Assembly (NCBI RefSeq): GCF_036203305.1
Contig: NZ_CP108131.1
Coordinates: 1,116,001-1,180,000 of the forward strand
Direction: 5' to 3'
DNA length: 64,000 bases
From: Streptomyces sp. NBC_00190
Lineage (GTDB): Bacteria; Actinomycetota; Actinomycetes; Streptomycetales; Streptomycetaceae
Positions 1 to 7,525 of this stretch are shown here, in pieces. The notes under the pieces were generated by a model. The model saw nothing but the letters and a program-made list of their open reading frames with translations, ran no database searches and was not told the DNA's origin. A program made the position numbers and the translations under genes. Positions within the stretch are counted from its first letter, which is position 1. Every line of letters begins with the position of its first letter.

Positions 1-42
1 GATCTCGCCCAGAGTCCGCCCCGTGCCGTGCTCGCGTGCCAT
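1..42 (-). CDS. 5' end of an unidentified gene leaving the left edge
   Basis: Only 14 codons are inside the window (MAREHGTGRTLGEI). The ATG is preceded at a 7-base spacing by AGGAG, which is a good ribosome binding site, and the frame is open to the edge. No family can be named from this much sequence. It is transcribed away from the SRPBCC gene that ends at 164, on the same strand and downstream of it. Confidence 0.45.
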   Translation of the reverse strand, partial: MAREHGTGRTLGEI

Positions 43-100
43 GTCCGCACTCCTGATCAGTGGCCGGCACACATGATCTCAGGCGTGGTGTACGGGTGTT

Positions 101-124
101 GGGGCGGGGGGGGCGGGGGCGGGG
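101..124 (+). repeat. G-quadruplex-type G-tract cluster
   Basis: Four runs of 4, 8, 5 and 4 guanines are separated by single cytosines. This is the shortest-loop form of the G-quadruplex consensus. It lies on the plus strand between the SRPBCC stop and the ribosome binding site of the gene at the left edge, so the transcript reading leftward carries the C-rich complement. Confidence 0.6.
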
Positions 125-163
125 AGAGCCGGGCTGCCCGGGCCGGCTCTCCGTATCCGCCGG

Positions 164-748
164 TCAGCTGCCGCCGGACCCGCCGGTGTCTCCGGCGTCG
201 CCGATCCCGCGGGTCTCGCGGGTCTCGTACGCCTCGTGCCCGCCGTACCCCTGCTCCGTCCCGTCCCCGGGCCCGGGCAGCGGGGCTCCCGTCTCCAGGA
301 GGGTCTTGAGACTGGAGGCGAGCATCGGCCAGGCGCGCCCGCACATGCCGATCAGGGTGCCGCCGGGTTCGAAGCCCTCGTGCAGGATGGTCAGCCGGGC
401 CAGGGCGTCGCCGACCGGCTCGATCTCGTACGTCACCTTCGTGCGCCGTTCCCCGGCCAGTTCCGCCCGCAGCTCCTCGTCGACCCCGACCGCGGCCGCC
501 CACTGCGGGCTGAAGGTGTGCCAGGTGTAGGACAGCAGGCGGTCCGGGACGCAGTCGAGGACCACCTGCTCGGGGTCGGTGGTGCTGGCCCCGCGCTCGA
601 CCCAGGCCATCGTCGAGCCCACGGCCCAGTCCGTCTCGAAGCTCAGGCCCCAGTAACGGCGGGTGAGGGCAGGATCGGTGAGTGCCTGCCAGACCCGGTC
701 GGGATCGGCCTGGATGTACAGGGTGTAAGTGATCGCACTGTCGCTCAT
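164..748 (-). CDS. SRPBCC / AHSA1-type START-fold protein
   Basis: The protein has 194 residues. The first ~150 match the activator-of-Hsp90 ATPase-homology (AHSA1)/polyketide-cyclase fold: an opening strand, then PDRVWQALTDPALTRRYW, a central glycine-rich segment, LTYTW-like and VTYEIEP strands, and a C-terminal helix (MLASSLKTLLE). The fold binds small hydrophobic ligands; its ligand here cannot be read from sequence. The last ~35 residues are a low-complexity Gly/Glu/Arg/Thr tail that is not part of the fold. In Streptomyces such genes often pair with an ArsR regulator, but the truncated neighbour at 1-42 is too short to show whether that holds here. Confidence 0.85.
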   Translation of the reverse strand: MSDSAITYTLYIQADPDRVWQALTDPALTRRYWGLSFETDWAVGSTMAWVERGASTTDPEQVVLDCVPDRLLSYTWHTFSPQWAAAVGVDEELRAELAGERRTKVTYEIEPVGDALARLTILHEGFEPGGTLIGMCGRAWPMLASSLKTLLETGAPLPGPGDGTEQGYGGHEAYETRETRGIGDAGDTGGSGGS

Positions 749-841
749 GGCCCCATGCTGCGGGACCGCGGACCGCGGACGCCGGATTTCCCGATCATGG
801 CGGCGGACGCGGCCGGTCCGGCCCTCCCGCCGACACCCGGC

Positions 842-1474
842 TCACATCACGTGGAATGCGACCCCACACAGCCCGAGCCCGGCCCGCGCGGCCCCGCGCC
901 AGGCTCGCAGCGGCCCGTCGAGGACGCTCTCCTCGCCGTCGGGTCGGTCCAGCCAGTGCCGCTCCTGCTCCCGAGCCCGCTCCCGCTCCCCCGGCGTGAA
1001 CGCCAGCGCGCGCTCCACCTGCGGCAGCGCCCGTCGTACTTGGCCGGCGGTCAGCAGGAAGTTCCCGCACCAGCCGGGCAGCAGAGCGGCCCGCCAGGGC
1101 CCGATGGCATGGAAGAGCGCGGCGACCGCATAGTCCTTCCGCTGGACGGACACGAACATCGCCTCCGGTTCCGGCAGGCGCTCCCAGACATCGTCCGCGA
1201 GGTGGAAATCCGGGTCCGAGCTGCCGTTGCACAGGTCGTCGACGTGACGACCCGGGCTCGTCAGCTCCAGGAAGGAGCGGATCGCGTCGTCGTGCGTCGT
1301 ACCCGTCCACCACGTGCGGTGGTCGGGCAGCGGGGCACTCTGCCACCGCGCCCACCGGCGGCGGGCTTCCGGGCGGTCGCGGTCGGCCTCGATCGCCACC
1401 GCCACGCGCGGCGCGAGCTCCCCGATGACGGAGTCCTCGTGGCCGCTGATCGACCAGGCACTGGTGAATCCCAT
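842..1474 (-). CDS. Conserved hypothetical protein, ~210 aa
   Basis: I do not recognise the family. The frame shows strong actinobacterial codon bias. The protein is rich in Trp, Arg and acidic residues (RRRWARW, RTWWTG, EERHWLDRP-like), has no signal peptide or membrane segment, and looks like a soluble cytoplasmic protein. I prefer the ATG giving MGFTSAWSISGHED; a GTG eight codons upstream (1498) is also in frame, and neither has a strong ribosome binding site. It ends 93 bases downstream of the SRPBCC start on the same strand and begins 43 bases after the NUDIX stop, so the three could be one transcript. Confidence 0.6.
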   Translation of the reverse strand: MGFTSAWSISGHEDSVIGELAPRVAVAIEADRDRPEARRRWARWQSAPLPDHRTWWTGTTHDDAIRSFLELTSPGRHVDDLCNGSSDPDFHLADDVWERLPEPEAMFVSVQRKDYAVAALFHAIGPWRAALLPGWCGNFLLTAGQVRRALPQVERALAFTPGERERAREQERHWLDRPDGEESVLDGPLRAWRGAARAGLGLCGVAFHVM

Positions 1475-1517
1475 GCCGTCGACGGTAGGAGGCCGCACTG
1501 ACAGCGGCGGCCCGGTC

Positions 1518-2561
1518 TCACCAGCAGGTGCCCGGCTCCGGGAGTTCCGTGGGCGGGGTGCGGGGCGGGGACGGGAGGGACAGGTGGGTGCGGGCCGTGT
1601 GGACCGCCGCGAGTTCGTCGTCGCCCGCCCGGCCCCAGTCGCTCAGTTCGCGGACCTGCTCGGGGGTGGCCAGGAGCCGGGCGTACACCGGGTCCGCCGC
1701 CGGCGGGAACCCGGTGAGGCGCGCCGCGGTGCGGGCGTGGGCGCCCTGGTCACCGTGGCGGTAGCCGAGCTCGACGGCCCCGGCGGCCGGTGCGGCCGTC
1801 GGGGGCGGGAGGTGCGCTGCGCCGGTGGCGCGGTCGACCAGGAGCAGGACCCGGCCGTCGGGGGCGAAGAGCCACCCCGAGCGGTCCCGTACGGGCAGCC
1901 GCGCGGGTACCGGGCCCGGGTGCCAGGCGCCGTGCTGCGGCTCCCGGCGGGTGCGCAGCACGCCCAGCCGGTCGAGGGCGTTGGGCACGGTGGGACGGCC
2001 GTCCTCCAGCAGGGCGGTCCCGCAGCCGTTGATCCGGGCACGCAGCGCCGACAGGGCGCGGCGGGCGTCTCCCGCGTCCATCAGGCCGGGCAGATCGGCC
2101 GGTTCGGCGAAGTGGATGCCGGTGATCTCCTGGGGCGGAAGGCGAACGGAGTCGATCCGGTCCTGGGTCCACGTGCCGCCGTCGTAGACATGGAGGATCT
2201 CGCCGGGGAACCGCATCCCGGCCGGGAAGCCCGGGGTGTCGGCCGGGATCCAGTCCACGGCGAGGCCGTGCGGGTAGCACCCGTCGACGCCCAGTTCCTC
2301 GCGCACCTCACGGGCCGCCGCGGCGGACGGCGCCTCGCCGGCGTCCACGGCGCCGCCGGGCAGCATCCGGTCGGCGCGGTAGTCGACGCTCTGCACCAGG
2401 ACCCGGCCGTCGACGTCGGTGACCAGGACGACGGCGCCGGTCCACAGCACGGCGCGCGAGGCACCGTAGGCCTCCGGGGTCATCCAGGTCCCCGCCCTCC
2501 GGTGCTCGTCGGTCCCTGCGCCGCCCTGCTCGGGCACGGCCTCGTCGGTCAACTGCGGCAT
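1518..2561 (-). CDS. NUDIX hydrolase, long form
   Basis: A complete NUDIX box lies at residues ~69-91: GGAVDAGE then REVREELGV, matching GX5EX7REUXEEXGU, so the metal-binding glutamates are present. NUDIX enzymes cleave nucleoside diphosphates linked to another moiety; the substrate is not deducible. The protein is about twice the usual domain length. Its second half contains a strand pattern and a VLLLVDRATGAAHLPPP segment resembling a degenerate NUDIX copy without the box, so this may be a tandem protein with one active domain. The ATG at 2561 has GGAG five bases upstream; a GTG at 2576 is less likely. It is divergent from the membrane gene at 2768, with a 206-base shared upstream region. 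Confidence 0.88.
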   Translation of the reverse strand: MPQLTDEAVPEQGGAGTDEHRRAGTWMTPEAYGASRAVLWTGAVVLVTDVDGRVLVQSVDYRADRMLPGGAVDAGEAPSAAAAREVREELGVDGCYPHGLAVDWIPADTPGFPAGMRFPGEILHVYDGGTWTQDRIDSVRLPPQEITGIHFAEPADLPGLMDAGDARRALSALRARINGCGTALLEDGRPTVPNALDRLGVLRTRREPQHGAWHPGPVPARLPVRDRSGWLFAPDGRVLLLVDRATGAAHLPPPTAAPAAGAVELGYRHGDQGAHARTAARLTGFPPAADPVYARLLATPEQVRELSDWGRAGDDELAAVHTARTHLSLPSPPRTPPTELPEPGTCW

Positions 2562-2767
2562 CTGAACTCCGTTCACCGTGGGTGGACCCGCCGACTGTGC
2601 AACAGCGGGCGCGGCCGGCTGGTTACGGCAGCCCCCCGCCCGCTCCGCTTTGCCGCCCCTATACCTCCTTATTACCTGGTTATGCGGTCCTTGCTACCTT
2701 CCGGAGGCGGACTGGCGGCATGAAACCCGCCGGTCCGACCACGTCACCGGACCGAGGAGACCCAGCC

Positions 2768-3646
2768 GTGCGACGCGCTTCCGGTCCGGGGCACGTCGAT
2801 TCCGGAAGGCTGGCCGGAGTAGATGCCGTGCGCGGGCTCGCCGTCCTCGGCATGTTCGCCGTGCACGTCGGCCCCGGCGCGCGGCCCGAAGGCGCCGGGT
2901 TCCTGATCGTCGCGGCCGACGGCCGCGCCCCGGCGCTCTTCACCCTCCTCGCCGGCTTCTCCCTGGTGCTCGCCCAGCGCGACCGCGACCCGGCCGGCGG
3001 GTGGACCCGGCGCTACCGCCCCCTGCTGATCCGTTCCGCGATCCTGGCCCTGCTCGGCGTGTTCCTGGCCTCGCTGTGGCCCGGGATCCTGGTCATCCTG
3101 GCCTTCTTCGCCGTGTACTTCCTCGCCGCCGAACCCTTCTCCCGGCTCGCCACCCCGCTGCTCGCCGCCGTCGCGGCACTCTCGGTGGTGGCGGGCCCGC
3201 TGCTGTCCTTCCTGCTGGGCCCGGTGTTCGGGTACGGGACCTCCGGGCGGGGACTGGTTCCCGAAGCCGCCGATTTCACCAGCTGGGCCGGGCTGGGCCG
3301 GGTGCTCTGCGAGCTGCTGCTCACCGGCGCGTATCCGCTGGCCACCTACTTCCCGTACGTCCTGGCCGGGATGGCTCTGGCCCGCCTGTGCGACGTCCGG
3401 GAGCGGGCGGTGGCCGGGCGGATGGCAGTCTGGGGCACGGCCGCCGCCGTGGCCGGCTACGGCTCCGCCTGGCTCGCCGCCCACGTGTTCGGCTCCCGGG
3501 GCCGGCTGCTGGACGCGATCGCCGTCCACCACCCGCAGGCCGCGGCCGCCGCCGATCCCGTACGCGAGGTGCTGCGCGGGCAGTACGGCGCCGTGCCCAG
3601 CACCTCTGCGTCACCGGGCGCCGGGCGACTTCACCCATCCGCATGA
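2768..3646 (+). pseudogene. 3'-truncated DUF418 / heparan-acetyltransferase-like membrane protein
   Basis: The N-terminus GRLAGVDAVRGLAVLGMFAVH is the hallmark first segment of the DUF418/DUF1624 acyltransferase-like membrane family, followed by five to six clear transmembrane helices. Intact relatives are about 380-420 residues and, after a VLRGQYGAVPSTS-like segment, continue with three or four more helices. Here that segment is followed directly by ASPGAGRLHPSA and a stop, giving ~292 residues without the conserved C-terminal bundle. The break falls near 3605, about 80 bases before the small lipoprotein gene at 3688. GTG 2768 follows GAGGAGA; ATG 2720 is an alternative. It is likely non-functional, although expression of a half protein cannot be excluded. 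Confidence 0.7.
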
Positions 3647-3687
3647 CGGGTGCCGCCCGGGGGCGCCCCGTACGGCAGGGTGGGCGG
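3631..3687 (+). promoter_or_regulatory. Upstream segment shared with the second lipoprotein cassette
   Basis: The 57 bases before the lipoprotein ATG align with the 59 bases before its paralogue at 22393. Both begin TCACCC, pass a CGC(A/G)TGA motif and a G/C-rich stretch, and carry GTACGGCA 10-12 bases before the ATG. Neither has a recognisable Shine-Dalgarno sequence, which fits a leaderless or very short-leader transcript. The promoter role is inferred from conservation of position. Confidence 0.4.
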
Positions 3688-4176
3688 ATGCAGCTGCGCC
3701 GGGCCCTGCCCCTGACCCTTGCCGCACTCACCATGGCCACCGGATGCGTGACCGTGCATCCCGCCGCCCCGCCGGACGCTGCGCGCCTGACGCCCGCGGC
3801 CTCCCTCACGGAGCCCCGCCAACCGGCCGTCCCCGCCTTGCCGTTGGGCCATCTCCCGACGGCCGAGGAGACCGCCCCGCAGAGCCCGGAGGCCCGGGAG
3901 CCCGCACCGGCGGATCCGGTCCCGGCGGCGGCCCCGGAACCGCAGCACCGGGCGGCCGAGCCGACCCGGAGATACCGGCCGCACCGGCCGCCGGCGCCGT
4001 ACAAGCCCGTCACTCCCGTCAAGCCCGCCCGCCCCGCGCCCCCGGCCAGGCCCCGCACGTTCCCCCCGGCGAAGGCCAAGTCCCGTCCCGCGCCGCCGCG
4101 TACGTACGACATGACGCCGCTGTGCGAGGCGGCCCGCGGCACGGTGTCTCCCTCCATCGTGGCCCTGTGCCGGTAG
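3688..4176 (+). CDS. Small Pro-rich lipoprotein, copy A of a paralogous pair
   Basis: The protein has 162 residues. A lipoprotein signal MQLRRALPLTLAALTMATGC ends in a lipidation cysteine. A disordered linker rich in Pro, Ala, Arg and Lys (repeated P-A-P, P-V-K-P-A-R-P) follows, and a short conserved C-terminus reads LCEAARGTVSPSIVALC with two cysteines 16 residues apart. The copy at 22393 has the same three-part layout (MQLRRAVPL..., GCVSV, LCAAAEGAVPPSIVDLC). Function is unknown; the layout suggests a membrane-anchored tether presenting a small, possibly disulfide-closed, C-terminal motif outside the cell. It lies 41 bases past the stop of the truncated membrane gene. Confidence 0.75.
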   Translation: MQLRRALPLTLAALTMATGCVTVHPAAPPDAARLTPAASLTEPRQPAVPALPLGHLPTAEETAPQSPEAREPAPADPVPAAAPEPQHRAAEPTRRYRPHRPPAPYKPVTPVKPARPAPPARPRTFPPAKAKSRPAPPRTYDMTPLCEAARGTVSPSIVALCR

Positions 4177-4244
4177 AGGGGGTGTCCGGCCCGACCGGCG
4201 GTTACCCTCGGAATCGCACGGCGGACGACTCGGGGAGCAGGCAC

Positions 4245-5732
4245 ATGAACGACGCGGGACCGGAGGCGGCCGCGGCCGTCGTCCGTGCGCTGCGCGAGCT
4301 GGCGAGGGAACGGCCGCACGAGGTCGAGCTGTTCGACGGGTTCACGGACGCGGAGCTGGACGGCTGGGCCGTCCCGGTCCCGGAGGACGTCCGGATCGTG
4401 CTGCGGGAGATCGGCGGGCTGGAGAGCGAGGCGCACGAGTACCGCTTCGGGCCGCGCGGTCGCGCGGTGTTCGAGGACAGTCACTGGACCCTCGGTGAAC
4501 TGGACTTCGGCGAGGGCTCGCTCATCGTCGGCGTCGGTCCCGTCGGCTGGGGGCCGGTCGTGGCCGTCCGTCCGTGGGGGGACGGCGCGGACGTCACCGT
4601 CGAGGCCCCGGAGTTCGTCGGCTGGCTCGCCTGCTTCACCCGGCGGCTCGCCGAAGGGACGGCGGACCGGACCGCCGCGAAGCACTTCGTACCGGCCGTC
4701 CCGACCGTCGAGGTGGCCGAGGGGACGGACACCGGGCTCGCCGCGCTCGTCGGGCGCGGCGACTCGCTCACCGATCTCGTCGACCTGCGCGACCTGCCCG
4801 GCTACCCGTGCGCGGTGGGCTGGGAACCATATTTCTCCACCTCTCACAACACGGCCGACACCGGCAGCAGCGAGGTCGAGTACCGGATCGTGGGCGACGG
4901 CCGGGCACTGCTGCTGCGCAGCGTGGTCAGCGGGGACTTCCTCGGGCGGCCGGTGCGCAGGCACCGCCCGCCGGCGGATGCCGCGGACCGCGCGGTCGCC
5001 GAACTGCGCGCGCTGGCAGCAGAGTTCCCCTCTTTCGCCGTCCTCGACGCGGGCGCCTGCGACCGGACCATGGACGGCTGGGCGGTCCCGGTGCCCGCCG
5101 ACGTCCGGTGCGTGCTGCGGGAGATCGGCGGGGTGGCCATCGCGGGACTGCCCGCGCTGCGGCTGCTGCCCGGAGCCCCCGAGCACGAGGTGGACCCCGA
5201 GGTGCACCGCATGATGGGCGGCGACGGCACGTACTGGCCGCTGACCCGGATCGGGTACGGGCACAGCCCCGCACTCCTGCAGATCCGCGTCGACCCGGAG
5301 ACCGGGCGGTGGGGGTACGCCGTCTCCGTTCCCGCCGACGCGAAGGCGCTGCGGGAGTACCCCGAAGTGGCCCTGGTCGCCGAATCCCTGCCGGACCTGC
5401 TGCTGACCTTCGCCCGGCTGGCCCGGCAGGCCGTGGACGGCCCGGACTTCGCGGGCCGGGTCACCCGGGACACCCGGTGGCTGTTCCCCAACACCGGGGA
5501 GCCGTGGCCGCGGCCGGCCCCGGTCGGCGAGTGGGCGGGATCCGCGGACCCGCTGCTCGCGGCGGCCGCCACACTGCCGGCCGGGACGCACGCCGCCGAC
5601 CTGCGGGCGGTACCGATCCCGAGCGACCTGTGCTTCTACCGGGCGGCGGGCTGGCCGTACGCGGCCCGGCTGGACCGGCTGCACTTCGCGGCCGGCGGCG
5701 GGCTGGCCGCGGCGATACCGGCCGGCGGCTGA
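4245..5732 (+). CDS. Tandem SUKH (SMI1/KNR4-like) domain protein
   Basis: The protein has 495 residues with two copies of the SUKH signature. Residues ~10-60 read ELFDGFTDAELDGWAVPVPEDVRIVLREIGGL, and ~262-312 read AVLDAGACDRTMDGWAVPVPADVRCVLREIGGV; each is followed by a beta-rich segment. A shorter third echo (LRAVPIPSDLCFYRAAG) occurs near the C-terminus. SUKH domains are best known as immunity proteins of polymorphic toxin systems and as general protein-interaction modules. No toxin gene is adjacent, so an immunity role is only a possibility. The start has GGGGAG eight bases upstream. The gene ends 19 bases before the convergent WYL regulator stop. Confidence 0.8.
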   Translation: MNDAGPEAAAAVVRALRELARERPHEVELFDGFTDAELDGWAVPVPEDVRIVLREIGGLESEAHEYRFGPRGRAVFEDSHWTLGELDFGEGSLIVGVGPVGWGPVVAVRPWGDGADVTVEAPEFVGWLACFTRRLAEGTADRTAAKHFVPAVPTVEVAEGTDTGLAALVGRGDSLTDLVDLRDLPGYPCAVGWEPYFSTSHNTADTGSSEVEYRIVGDGRALLLRSVVSGDFLGRPVRRHRPPADAADRAVAELRALAAEFPSFAVLDAGACDRTMDGWAVPVPADVRCVLREIGGVAIAGLPALRLLPGAPEHEVDPEVHRMMGGDGTYWPLTRIGYGHSPALLQIRVDPETGRWGYAVSVPADAKALREYPEVALVAESLPDLLLTFARLARQAVDGPDFAGRVTRDTRWLFPNTGEPWPRPAPVGEWAGSADPLLAAAATLPAGTHAADLRAVPIPSDLCFYRAAGWPYAARLDRLHFAAGGGLAAAIPAGG

Positions 5733-5751
5733 GCGCACCCGGGGCGGTGCG

Positions 5752-6717
5752 TCACGCCGGCCCGTCGTCCGGGGGCGGTCCGTAGAGCCCGGCGAGTTCG
5801 GCGCCCAGCCGGGCCAGCCACTCCCGTACGTCCGGCGGTTCGAGCACTTCGATCCGGGCTCCCAGTCCGGACAGGTGCGCGGCCAGCGCCCGCGGTGCCG
5901 GGCCGTCGACCCAGACCTCCGTCCAGCCGTCGGGCAGCGGGCCGCCGACGCGCAGCCGGCCGCCGGAGAGCCGTGCCAGCAGCGCCACCGCGCCGGGTTC
6001 GACGCGGGCCCGGGCCGTCACCGCGTACAGCCGGTCCTCCATGGCCCCGGCCAGTTCCCGCCAGGCCGTGGCGAGGTCGAAGTCCGGTGGCCGGTGGGCG
6101 GGTTCGCCGGTCGGCTCGACCGAGGTGACCCGGCTGAGCCGGAAGGTGCGCAGCCCGTCCTCCGTACCGGCCACGAGGTACTCGACTCCTGCCTTGGCCA
6201 CGAGTCCGAGCGGGTCGGCCGTACGGACGGCGGCCGGTTTGCCGGCGCCCGCGTACCCGAGGCGGATCCGGGTGCCGTCCACCACGGCCCGCTGGAGGGC
6301 CGAGCGGTACGGGGCGTCGGCGGTGACGGGGGTGCGCGACCAGTCCGTGCCGTCGACGGCGGTGGCCCGCGAGGCGGCCTCGGCGCCTCCGCGGAGCGTG
6401 GCCGGCAGGGCCTGGACCAGTTTGCGCAGCGCGGTGCGCAGTTCGGGGGTGGTGGCCTGGGGGCCGGCGACGAGGAACAGCGCCCGGATCTCGTCGGCGG
6501 TGAGGCCGGTGAGGTTGGTGCGGGCGCCGCCGACCAGGGACCAGCCGCCGCCCCGGCCGCGCTGCGCGTAGACGGGGATCCCGGCGGCGGCCAGTGCCTC
6601 CAGGTCGCGCCGTGCCGTGCGCTCCGAGACGTCGAGTTCCTCGGCCACTTCGGGGACGGTGACGCGCCCGCGCGCCTGGAGGAACAGCAGGGCCGCCACC
6701 AGCCGGTCAGCCTTCAT
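5752..6717 (-). CDS. YafY-type HTH-WYL transcriptional regulator
   Basis: The protein has 321 residues. An N-terminal winged HTH (MKADRLVAALLFLQARGRVTVPEVAEELDVSERTARRDLEAL) is followed by a WYL domain from ~residue 135 (LGLVAKAGVEYLVAGTEDGLRTFRLSRV) and the WCX C-terminal extension (WTEVWVDGPAPRALAAHLSGLG). WYL regulators sense ligands or nucleic acid and in actinomycetes usually control a divergent gene. Here the divergent gene is the DinB-like protein at 6796, with a symmetric TGGCCA pair in the 78-base gap. The ATG is the only start that leaves the HTH intact. Confidence 0.9.
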   Translation of the reverse strand: MKADRLVAALLFLQARGRVTVPEVAEELDVSERTARRDLEALAAAGIPVYAQRGRGGGWSLVGGARTNLTGLTADEIRALFLVAGPQATTPELRTALRKLVQALPATLRGGAEAASRATAVDGTDWSRTPVTADAPYRSALQRAVVDGTRIRLGYAGAGKPAAVRTADPLGLVAKAGVEYLVAGTEDGLRTFRLSRVTSVEPTGEPAHRPPDFDLATAWRELAGAMEDRLYAVTARARVEPGAVALLARLSGGRLRVGGPLPDGWTEVWVDGPAPRALAAHLSGLGARIEVLEPPDVREWLARLGAELAGLYGPPPDDGPA

Positions 6718-6756
6718 GGGAGTCGTTTCGCATGGACAGGATTCTCCCCGGAAAAC

Positions 6757-6773
6757 TGGCCAGAAGGTGGCCA
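6757..6773. promoter_or_regulatory. Candidate operator between the WYL regulator and the DinB-like gene
   Basis: Two copies of the palindrome TGGCCA start 11 bases apart, about one helical turn, inside AAACTGGCCAGAAGGTGGCC. They sit mid-way in the 78-base divergent gap. The assignment to the adjacent WYL protein is inferred from position. Confidence 0.45.
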
Positions 6774-6795
6774 CTTTGCCCGCCAGGATGAGGTC

Positions 6796-7428
6796 ATGAC
6801 CGAAACCGAGCAGTTCACCACCGCCCCTTCCGCCCCGGCCGCCGCGGCCTCCTACCCCGGCGTCGACACCCGTCCGGATCTGGCGGCGGCCGTCGCCCTC
6901 GCCGGGCGTACCCTGGCCGCCGTCCGGCCGGACCAGTACGACCTTCCGACGCCCTGCACCGAGTTCGACGTCCGGCGCCTGTCGAGCCACCTCGTCGGCG
7001 TGCTGCGGCGGATCGCGGTGATCGGGCGTGGTGAGGACCCCTTCAGCGTCCCGTCCTTCGCCGACGAGCTCGCGGACGGCGAGTGGGCCGCCGCCTGGGA
7101 GCCGGCCGCCCGCGAGGCGGCCCGGGTATGGGCGGACCCGGGAGTGCTGGGCCGCGACCTGCGCCTGCCGATGGGGGTCAAGCCGGGGGCGGTCGCGGCG
7201 GCCGTGTACGCCAACGAACTGACCCTGCACACCTGGGACCTCGCCACCGCCACCGGACAGCGGCCGGACTGGGACGCCGGCCTGCTGGAGCGACTGGTCG
7301 AGGTGGTACGCCGGGCACTGCCCGCCGAAGCCCGCGGCGGCCGTATCCCGTACGGCGAGGTCGTCCCCGTGGCCGAGGACGCGTCCGCCCTCGACCGGCT
7401 GGTGGCCTGGTCCGGCCGCCGCCCCTGA
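6796..7428 (+). CDS. TIGR03086-type DinB-fold, mycothiol-dependent isomerase-family protein
   Basis: The protein has 210 residues. It shows the signature YDLPTPCTEFDVRRLSSHLVG at the start of the helical bundle, in which the histidine after LSS is the first metal ligand, and a second conserved segment ANELTLHTWDLATATG carrying the second histidine. These are features of the DinB/maleylpyruvate-isomerase superfamily, whose members use divalent metal and often mycothiol. The C-terminus keeps the short FG..V..AEDASALDRLVAWSGR tail of TIGR03086. The substrate is unknown. Divergence from the WYL regulator suggests local control. Confidence 0.85.
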   Translation: MTETEQFTTAPSAPAAAASYPGVDTRPDLAAAVALAGRTLAAVRPDQYDLPTPCTEFDVRRLSSHLVGVLRRIAVIGRGEDPFSVPSFADELADGEWAAAWEPAAREAARVWADPGVLGRDLRLPMGVKPGAVAAAVYANELTLHTWDLATATGQRPDWDAGLLERLVEVVRRALPAEARGGRIPYGEVVPVAEDASALDRLVAWSGRRP

Positions 7429-7525
7429 GCGGGCCGCCCGGCGCGGGCGGGCCGTTATTCGATGGATGAGGCTGCTCCGGATACCTACAGTGACGGGGCA
7501 CCACGTCGTCGAGCAGGAGCAGATC

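Noticed and set aside
7466..7525. A longer N-terminus for the RNA ligase-kinase starting at 7466
   Set aside because: The added 20 residues (MRLLRIPTVTG...) show no ligase homology, while ATG 7526 has AGGAGC at good spacing.
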